The position numbers and the translations under genes are program-made. The notes under the pieces are model-generated. The model did no database searches and had not been told where the DNA came from. It saw only the letters and a program-made list of their open reading frames with translations. Shown here in pieces: positions 58,616-64,000 of a stretch of 64,000 nt of DNA (position 1 is its first letter; the number at the start of each line of letters is the position of its first letter). Source of the stretch: Salinigranum marinum (GTDB taxonomy: Archaea > Halobacteriota > Halobacteria > Halobacteriales > Haloferacaceae); the NCBI RefSeq assembly GCF_024228675.1, contig NZ_CP100461.1:3469398-3533397 (forward strand). The letters run 5' to 3'.

Positions 58616-60498
58616 CCGACCGCAAGGAGTTCCGCGACCTCGCGCCGCCGGAGGCGGCACACGAGGCCATCGCCTCGCTGGCGCTGACGCCGTCGCCGGA
58701 GTCGGTGTCGCTCGACGAGGCCCGGGGGCGAGTGCTCGCCGAACGGATCGACGCCGCGATCGACGTCCCCGGCTTCGACCGGGCGAGCGTGGACGGCTAC
58801 GCGGTCCGCGGGCGGGACACGTTCGGTGCCGACGAGTCAGACCCCCGGGTGCTCGACCTCGTCGGGACGGTCCACGCCGGCACGGAGCCGGACGTGACGG
58901 TCGAGCCGGGGACCTGTGCCGAGATTTCGACCGGTGCCGTGTTGCCGCCCGGCGCGGACGCCGTCGTGATGGTCGAGCGGACGGACGATCTCGGCGGCGA
59001 GATCGAGATCCGGACCGCCGTGGCCCCCGGCGACCGCGTGATGTTCGCGGGTGCGGACATCGCCGCCGGGTCACGGGCGCTCGGCCCCGGCACGCGGCTG
59101 ACGCCGCGCGAGATCGGCCTGCTCTCGGCGCTGGGCGTCGATCAGGTGCCCGTCCGCGGACGGCCGCGGGTCGGCATCGTCTCGACCGGCGACGAGCTCG
59201 TCCGGCCGGGGGAGGATCTCAACTCGGCGCGCGGGGAGATCTACGACGTCAACTCGAACACCGTCGCCGCCGGGGTAACGGAGGCGGGCGGCGAGCCCGT
59301 CCTCTACCCCCACGCGGGCGACGACTACGACGAGATGGAGCGTCTACTCAGACAGGCGGCCGACGAGTGCGATCTCGTTCTCTCGTCGGGGTCGACCTCA
59401 GCCTCCGCCGTGGACGTCATCTACCGGGTCATCGAGGAGCGCGGCGACCTCCTCTTACACGGGGTCGCGGTGAAGCCGGGCAAGCCGATGCTCGTCGGGC
59501 GGCTCGACTCCGCGGGGAGCCAGTCGGCGTACGTCGGGCTCCCGGGTTATCCGGTGTCGGCGCTCACCATCTTCCGAACGTTCGTCGCGCCTGCGATCCG
59601 GCGCGCAGCCGGGCTTCCCGAGCCGCGGACGGCGACGGTCACGGGCGAGTTCGCCGTCCGCGAACGCTACAGCGAGGGCCGGATGCGGCTGATGCCCGTC
59701 GGGCTCGTCGAGAGTGACCCGGCCGCCGACGATCTCCTCGTCTACCCCGTCGACAAGGGGAGCGGGGCGACGACCAGTCTCGTCGAGGCCGACGGTGTCG
59801 TCGAGGTGCCGGCCGACACCGAGTACATCGCGGCCGGCGACAGCGTCGAGGTCCGACTGTTCTCGCCCGACGTCCGCGCGCCGCGCCTGCTCGGCGTCGG
59901 CGAGGACGACCCGCTGCTCTCTCGCCTGCTCGACCGGGTCGACGCCCCGAGATACCTGCCCGTCGGGAGCCGCGAGGGCCTCCGCCGCCTGCGCGACGGC
60001 GTGCCCGACGTCGCCGTGGTGGCCGGCGAGAGCAGCCGCGACGTCGACAGCGAGGAACTCGGCGCGTGGACCCGCGAGTGGGGACTCGTGGTCTCGGGCG
60101 ACGAGGTCGACGGCCTCGACGCGCTCGTCGACGCCGACGTCCGGTTCGTGAACCGCGACCGCAACGCCGGCCTCCGCGCGACGTTCGACGCGGCGCTCGA
60201 CGACCTCGCCGACGCGCGCGGCGTCTCCCGCGGCGCGCTCGCCGATCGAATCGACGGCTACGAGCTGACGGTGAAAGCTCACGAGAGCCCCGCACGTGCG
60301 GTCCTGGAGGGTCGGGCCGACGCGGGACTCGGGCTTCGGACGACCGCCGCGGCGCTCGGGCTCGACTTCGTCCCGCTCGGTCACGAACGGGTCGCCGTCC
60401 ACGGGGCACCCGGCCGGACGGAGAAGCCGGCCGTCCGGGAACTCGCGGCCGCCCTCTCGGCCGCCGACGTGGACCTCCCAGGCTACGACGCGGCGTGA
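58612..60498 (+). CDS. MoeA, copy 2, fused to a periplasmic-binding-protein-like domain
   Basis: A 628-aa protein starting at GTG 58612, overlapping the first moeA stop by 4 nt. The first about 405 residues repeat the MoeA layout (VPGFDRASVDGYAVRGRDTF, STGAVLPPGADAVVMVERTD, STGDELVRPGEDL, LLHGVAVKPGKPMLVGRL, GLPGYPVSALTIFRTF), but the central motif reads SSGSTSAS rather than TGGxSxG. The C-terminal about 200 residues form a PBP-like/LysR-substrate-like domain (FLPVGSREGLRRLRDGVPDVAVVAGESS... to LGLDFVPLGHERVAV). In archaea this domain may bind molybdate or tungstate and give metal choice. Two MoeA copies suggest distinct metals. Confidence 0.9.
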   Translation: MTDRKEFRDLAPPEAAHEAIASLALTPSPESVSLDEARGRVLAERIDAAIDVPGFDRASVDGYAVRGRDTFGADESDPRVLDLVGTVHAGTEPDVTVEPGTCAEISTGAVLPPGADAVVMVERTDDLGGEIEIRTAVAPGDRVMFAGADIAAGSRALGPGTRLTPREIGLLSALGVDQVPVRGRPRVGIVSTGDELVRPGEDLNSARGEIYDVNSNTVAAGVTEAGGEPVLYPHAGDDYDEMERLLRQAADECDLVLSSGSTSASAVDVIYRVIEERGDLLLHGVAVKPGKPMLVGRLDSAGSQSAYVGLPGYPVSALTIFRTFVAPAIRRAAGLPEPRTATVTGEFAVRERYSEGRMRLMPVGLVESDPAADDLLVYPVDKGSGATTSLVEADGVVEVPADTEYIAAGDSVEVRLFSPDVRAPRLLGVGEDDPLLSRLLDRVDAPRYLPVGSREGLRRLRDGVPDVAVVAGESSRDVDSEELGAWTREWGLVVSGDEVDGLDALVDADVRFVNRDRNAGLRATFDAALDDLADARGVSRGALADRIDGYELTVKAHESPARAVLEGRADAGLGLRTTAAALGLDFVPLGHERVAVHGAPGRTEKPAVRELAAALSAADVDLPGYDAA

Positions 60499-60573
60499 CA
60501 GCGGTCTCACGCTGTCTTCAAATCTGATATCTGGGGGTCTGGATTTATGTACGTCTTCTCCGTACGATGGTCC

Positions 60574-61230
60574 ATGCCCGGACAGGTTTCGGTCCTGCAC
60601 GTCGACGACGAACCCGACGTGTTGGAACTCTCGACACAGCTGTTCGAACGTACCGACTCCGATGTCTCGATGGTCACCGCCGGAAGCGGCCCGGCGGGGA
60701 TCGAGGCACTCTCCACCCACGACGTCGACTGCGTCGTCTCCGACTCGGTTCGCATGCCGGACGGCGAGTCGTTCGTCGAGGCGGCCAGCCGGACGACCGA
60801 CGCGCCGATCGTCCTCTTCACCGCGAAGGAGTGGAACGAGGTCGCCGGCGACGCGGTCGCGGCCGACGTCTCCGAGTACGTCCGCAAGGCCGACGCGTCC
60901 GACTACCAGACCGTCATCCGCCACGTCCAGCGGCTCGCCGGTGACGAGGACGCCGACGTGGACCGCCGTCTCATCGGCCAGCACGACTTCACTTCGCCCG
61001 TCGAACTCGGCGTCTCGATCGTCGAGGCGGTCGAGAACGTCGTCGACGGCGACGCGACCGAGTTCGATCCGCTGTACGACGCCGTCGACGCCGACGCGCT
61101 CGAGAGCCTGTTCGTCCCCGCGGCGGGGCGCGCACAGCCCGAGAACGTCGAGGTCAGGTTCTCGTATCAGGGGCTCGATCTGGCGGTCGCCGCGGACGGT
61201 CGGATCACCGCCGCCACCGCGTCGAACTGA
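60574..61230 (+). CDS. Response-regulator receiver protein with HalOD1 output domain
   Basis: A 218-aa protein. The receiver domain has the acidic pair D11-D12 (SVLHVDDEPDV), phospho-acceptor D57 (VVSDSVRMPDG) and the late Lys (YVRKADAS). A HalOD1-type C-terminal domain (about 145-215) is marked by FDPLYDAVDADALESLFV and RFSYQGLDLAVAADGRI. Such proteins act in haloarchaeal signalling, with the output role unknown. ATG 60574. A paralogue follows at 61375; the kinase at 47600 is a possible, unlinked partner. Confidence 0.85.
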   Translation: MPGQVSVLHVDDEPDVLELSTQLFERTDSDVSMVTAGSGPAGIEALSTHDVDCVVSDSVRMPDGESFVEAASRTTDAPIVLFTAKEWNEVAGDAVAADVSEYVRKADASDYQTVIRHVQRLAGDEDADVDRRLIGQHDFTSPVELGVSIVEAVENVVDGDATEFDPLYDAVDADALESLFVPAAGRAQPENVEVRFSYQGLDLAVAADGRITAATASN

Positions 61231-61374
61231 CCGCCTCCTCGCCCGAACGGCCGTTCCGGGCCACGCCCGCCGATGCCCGCTGTTCTCGCGGTTTCACGAC
61301 TTCGTTTGTTTTCATTCAGTTTTACTGTGCAACCGAATGATATATGCGTCCGTACCCCGTCGATCTCCGCACGT

Positions 61375-62088
61375 ATGGACACCAGAGCGACGCTTCTCCA
61401 CGTCGATCCCGACGACGACTGCCTGGGGGCGTCACGGTCGTCGTTCGAGGGGACGCCCGGTGTCCGACTGCTCACCCGCGCCGACGGCGAGGCGGCCCTC
61501 GCGACGCTCTCCGTCGAGGCCGTCGACGTCGTGGTCACCGACGCGATCGACCTCCCGGACGGGACGCCGCTCGCCGAAGCGATCAGGAACCGGTACCCGT
61601 CGGTACCGGTCGTGCTCTACACGAACGAGCCGTTCGCCGATGTCGCACCGCTCGTCGCTCGGGCGGGAATCACGGAGTACGCCCGGAAGGACGACGGACG
61701 CGTCCGCGACGCGGCCGATCACGTGCGACGACTCGTCGACGCCGCCGACTCGACCCCTGCTCGGACTCCGAGAGTCGCCACCACGTTCGACGCGCCCGCC
61801 GACGACCCCGCGGACGAGTCGCCGCCGGTCGACTCGGACGAGTGGACCGAACTGACCCGGTGTGATCCGACGTCGACGTCGGACCTCGTGGTGACGCTCG
61901 CCGACGCGCTCGGTGACCGGGCCGACGACCGGCCGCTGGGCGAGGAGATCGATCCCGAGGCGCTGGCGGCGCTGTTCGAGTCGGCGAACGCCGCGACCGA
62001 CCTCCACGTCCGCTTCCGTCTCGGTCGTCACGAGGTCGTCGTCACGGCCGACGGCGTCGTCAAGAGCCGGCCGATCAGCCGCGTCTGA
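61375..62088 (+). CDS. Receiver-like protein with HalOD1 output domain, paralogue
   Basis: A 237-aa relative of the preceding gene. The receiver domain keeps D11 (TLLHVDPDDDC) and D56 (VVTDAIDLPDG) and the Lys in YARKDDG, but the second acid of the first pair is Pro12. Phosphorylation may be altered. The middle is a flexible linker; the HalOD1 domain ends IDPEALAALFESAN...RFRLGRHEVVVTADGVV. A TATATG element about 35 nt upstream suggests its own promoter. It converges on the HAD gene with a 14-nt overlap of their ends. Confidence 0.82.
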   Translation: MDTRATLLHVDPDDDCLGASRSSFEGTPGVRLLTRADGEAALATLSVEAVDVVVTDAIDLPDGTPLAEAIRNRYPSVPVVLYTNEPFADVAPLVARAGITEYARKDDGRVRDAADHVRRLVDAADSTPARTPRVATTFDAPADDPADESPPVDSDEWTELTRCDPTSTSDLVVTLADALGDRADDRPLGEEIDPEALAALFESANAATDLHVRFRLGRHEVVVTADGVVKSRPISRV

Positions 62089-62722
62089 GTTCGTCGAACG
62101 AGCGCACGCGGTAGTCCGCGAGGACGCAGTGACCGCGCTGGTCGGGGTCGTGTCGCTCCACGTGGATCCCGTCGAGCCCCGCGTTCCACGCCGCGCCGAT
62201 GTCGCTCGTACCGTCGCCCGCGAGCACGCCACGCTCGCCGTCGGCGACGCCGAGTCGGGACAAGGTGTGCTCGACCGGTGCGGGGTTTGGCTTCCAGCCG
62301 ATCTCCTCGGTGCAACAGTGGACGGTGTCGAACCAGTCGCGGATGTCGAGGTGGTCGAGGACGGGGCCCGCGAGGAACTCCTGACAGTGCGTCACGACCC
62401 CCACCGGCACCCCAGCCCGGTGGACGTCGCGGACGAGCTCGGCGGCGTCGTCGTGGAGGTACGTCACCTCCGCGCGGGCCAGCGGGTCCTCCTCGTCGTG
62501 GAAGACCGGCCAGAACTCCGCGGGGTCGATCCCCCACGCGCGCAGCTGTGGGTCGCGTGGGCCGTTGAGCCCGTGCCAGATGATCTCCGCCTCGCGGTCC
62601 GTGAACGTCCGGTCGAGTCGGTCGCCGACACGGTCGAACACGTCGCGTGTGTACGCCCAGTCAGCGTCGACGAGCGTCCCGTCGAGGTCGAACAGCCAGA
62701 CGTCGTACTCACCGACAACCAT
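62075..62722 (-). CDS. HAD superfamily hydrolase
   Basis: A 215-aa HAD enzyme: motif I FDLDGTLVDADW (nucleophile D12, acid D14), motif II VVTHCQ (Thr), motif III Lys in IGWKPNPAP and motif IV AGDGTSDIGAA. A cap domain lies between motifs I and II, making it a subclass I phosphatase of the phosphoglycolate-phosphatase type. Substrate unknown. It overlaps the convergent receiver gene by 14 nt. ATG 62722. Confidence 0.9.
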   Translation of the reverse strand: MVVGEYDVWLFDLDGTLVDADWAYTRDVFDRVGDRLDRTFTDREAEIIWHGLNGPRDPQLRAWGIDPAEFWPVFHDEEDPLARAEVTYLHDDAAELVRDVHRAGVPVGVVTHCQEFLAGPVLDHLDIRDWFDTVHCCTEEIGWKPNPAPVEHTLSRLGVADGERGVLAGDGTSDIGAAWNAGLDGIHVERHDPDQRGHCVLADYRVRSFDELRRG

Positions 62723-62867
62723 TGGGGAGCATCCAATAGGGGGCGTGCCGGTAAGTTCCTTGTGCCCCGGCTCTCACCGACGAGAACTCCCCGCTCCCAC
62801 CGACTCGTCGGCCATCGCCCGTCGACCGTCGTCCGTCGCCCGAACCACCGCGGGGCCCTGTCGGCGG

Positions 62868-63239
62868 TCACTCCACCACGCGAAGCGACGAGCCGAGGTG
62901 GTTGTGTCGCACCTCGCGGGCGGTGTCGGCGTTGTAGCGGTCGACCTCCGCGGCGACCGCGTCGGTCCACGCGTCGAGATACGCCTCGTCGACGACGAGT
63001 TCGCTGAACCGCACGGAGACGACCGTGACCGAGAGCCACTCCTCGGCGATCGCCCGGAACCGCCGCTCGTCCGTCAGATCGCCGTGCCAGAGCCACTGCT
63101 CGAAGAAGCGCCACTCCTCTGCGTCGGCACCGGGTTCGGGTGCGGGGTAGCGCACGACCGTCTCGAACGTCGCCGGGTCGGTCTCGACCACGGCCGGGTC
63201 GAGGCGGAACCGCACGCGGAAGACGTACGTACCCTCCAT
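62868..63239 (-). CDS. LWR-salt-like haloarchaeal protein
   Basis: A 123-aa acidic protein with EWRFFEQWLWHGDLTDERRFRAIAEEWL and HNHLGSSLRV. The pattern resembles the LWR-salt family found in haloarchaea, whose function is unknown; in this copy the LWR itself is LWH. No membrane or signal sequence. It lies 9 nt after the stop of the dehydratase gene on the same strand, so they may be co-transcribed. Confidence 0.65.
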   Translation of the reverse strand: MEGTYVFRVRFRLDPAVVETDPATFETVVRYPAPEPGADAEEWRFFEQWLWHGDLTDERRFRAIAEEWLSVTVVSVRFSELVVDEAYLDAWTDAVAAEVDRYNADTAREVRHNHLGSSLRVVE

Positions 63240-63248
63240 GGGTTCCCC

Positions 63249-63524
63249 TTACCGTTCGGCGTCGAAGAGGTTCGCCAGGCGAACGTCCTTGTCCGTGATC
63301 CCGCCCTCCTCGTGGCTCGTCAGGCGGACCTCGACGGTCTCGTACCCGATGACGATCTCGGGGTGGTGGAACTCCTCTTCGGCAACTTCACCCACCTGGG
63401 TGGCGAACGCGACGCCGGCGAGGTAGTCGTCGAACCCGTACGTCCGGACGATCTCGTCCCCCTCGCGCTCCCAGCCACCGGGGAGTCGCTCCTCGATCTC
63501 CTCATCGGAGAGCAGTTCGGCCAT
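63249..63524 (-). CDS. 4a-hydroxytetrahydrobiopterin dehydratase (PCD)
   Basis: A 91-aa pterin-4a-carbinolamine dehydratase: the active-site motif EEFHHPEIVIGYETVEVRLTSHEEGGITDKDVRLA contains H53 and H54 and the later conserved His. The ATG at 63524 starts at MAELLSDEEI, the family norm; the ATG at 63593 adds an unrelated extension. It dehydrates 4a-hydroxy-tetrahydropterin or related folates; in haloarchaea the real substrate is unknown. Confidence 0.9.
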   Translation of the reverse strand: MAELLSDEEIEERLPGGWEREGDEIVRTYGFDDYLAGVAFATQVGEVAEEEFHHPEIVIGYETVEVRLTSHEEGGITDKDVRLANLFDAER

Positions 63525-63657
63525 ACCCGTCGCGTCGTCGCGGGCTCTGTTAACTGTTCGGACTCGGATCGTGTCGTCCGGCGCGGTACGCACGACCGAG
63601 CGCGCGGACAGCGCTGTCCTCGTCGGACAAATTAAAACAGTCGGCGTCCCGCCCGAG

Positions 63658-64000
63658 TCAGTCGTCGCTCAGCCGTTCGAGGACGTGGCTCGGGATGTCA
63701 GAGTCGTCGGGGATCCCCGCGGGCTGCTCGCCCGTCGGGGGATCCGGAAGCTCCGCCTCGAAGTCGGGATCGAACAGTTGCATGGCGGTGTGGATCGTCG
63801 TCCAGTCGTCCTCGGCGGCGGCCTCGCGGAGGCTCTTCGTCGGTGCCGAGAGCAACTGGTTGACGAGCGCGTCGGCCAGCGCGGCAACCGTCTCGCGCTG
63901 TTTCTCGGTGAACTCGCCCTGCGCTTCGAGCTTTCGGATCGCCGTCTCCAGTTCCGCCTGCTTCGTCCGCTCGGCGCTCTCGTACATCGCGCTGATCGCC
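63658..64000 (-). CDS. hemA: Glutamyl-tRNA reductase, C-terminal end (partial)
   Basis: A gene running off the right edge; about 114 C-terminal residues are visible (AELETAIRKLEAQGEFTEKQRETVAALADALVNQLLSAPTKSLREAAAEDDW then an acidic tail). This is the dimerisation domain of archaeal HemA, whose LxAPTKxLR motif is conserved. HemA reduces glutamyl-tRNA to glutamate-1-semialdehyde, the first committed step of tetrapyrrole synthesis, and the siroheme decarboxylase at 34761 belongs to the same pathway. The catalytic Cys lies outside the window. Confidence 0.82.
   Translation of the reverse strand, partial: AISAMYESAERTKQAELETAIRKLEAQGEFTEKQRETVAALADALVNQLLSAPTKSLREAAAEDDWTTIHTAMQLFDPDFEAELPDPPTGEQPAGIPDDSDIPSHVLERLSDD

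Overview
This is a GC-rich (roughly two-thirds G+C by eye), gene-dense chromosomal segment of a haloarchaeon (class Halobacteria). The evidence is the very acidic deduced proteins (Asp/Glu-rich, few Lys), the G/C-ending codons, many Tat-type lipoprotein signals with a lipobox, archaeal tRNA genes, and marker families: TrmY, AhbA/B-type siroheme decarboxylase, archaeal isocitrate lyase, HalOD1-type output domains, tandem MoeA and a two-component kinase of haloarchaeal style. No rRNA, CRISPR array, orc1/cdc6 origin or integrase gene is seen. The genus cannot be fixed from the sequence alone.

Layout. 1-6.2 kb: a truncated DUF21/CNNM transporter-like protein, glutaredoxin, a cysteine-less redoxin, the Sua5/YrdC tRNA t6A enzyme, an orphan Cas4-like protein, a glycosyltransferase plus Gfo/Idh/MocA oxidoreductase, and a lipoprotein. 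6.3-6.7 kb: tRNA-Pro(TGG) followed by two extra copies of its own 3' end. 7-13.4 kb: a large SLC13/RCK_C permease, isocitrate lyase with a CitE/malyl-CoA-lyase-like partner and a small coiled-coil protein, and a beta-helix protein lacking its front end. 13.4-20 kb: an ABC-2 exporter, an S49 peptidase/DUF4350 pair, an SDR enzyme and a gamma-glutamyltransferase. 20-21.1 kb: trmY, a clean 9-bp inverted repeat, and tRNA-Pro(CGG).

Genomic island, about 21.38-29.00 kb. G+C drops, spacing loosens, and a 14-bp direct repeat brackets the segment. It carries a VapBC/DUF3368-type toxin-antitoxin pair flanked by its own 34-bp direct repeats, a winged-helix/4-TM pair, a secreted esterase, an FMN reductase/quinone oxidoreductase operon and an ArsR-like zinc-ribbon regulator. 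The regulator is split by a 1218-bp IS630-family element with a TA duplication; removing the element in silico restores its frame exactly.

29-64 kb: back to host-like DNA. Contents are DUF389, a bicupin frameshifted by a pentanucleotide repeat, a universal stress protein, an ArsA-like ATPase behind two hairpin repeats, PHP phosphoesterase, siroheme decarboxylase, a second S49/DUF4350 pair paralogous to the first, TrpD2, DUF5995, an AstE-like deacylase, two tandem cyclophilins (one cytosolic, one lipoprotein), a nucleoside deaminase behind a tandem-repeat array, two tandem paralogous membrane proteins of unknown function, a 7TM histidine kinase, a [3Fe-4S]-like ferredoxin, tRNA-Leu(TAA), DUF5518 proteins, an MGMT-family protein, an ABC1/UbiB kinase, Hsp20, the moeA pair, two receiver/HalOD1 proteins, a HAD hydrolase, PCD and the C-terminal end of glutamyl-tRNA reductase.

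The best candidate for an undescribed system is the S49 peptidase plus DUF4350 two-gene module, which occurs twice as overlapping, separately diverged copies. The tandem unknown membrane paralogues at 44.7-47.5 kb are the second candidate.
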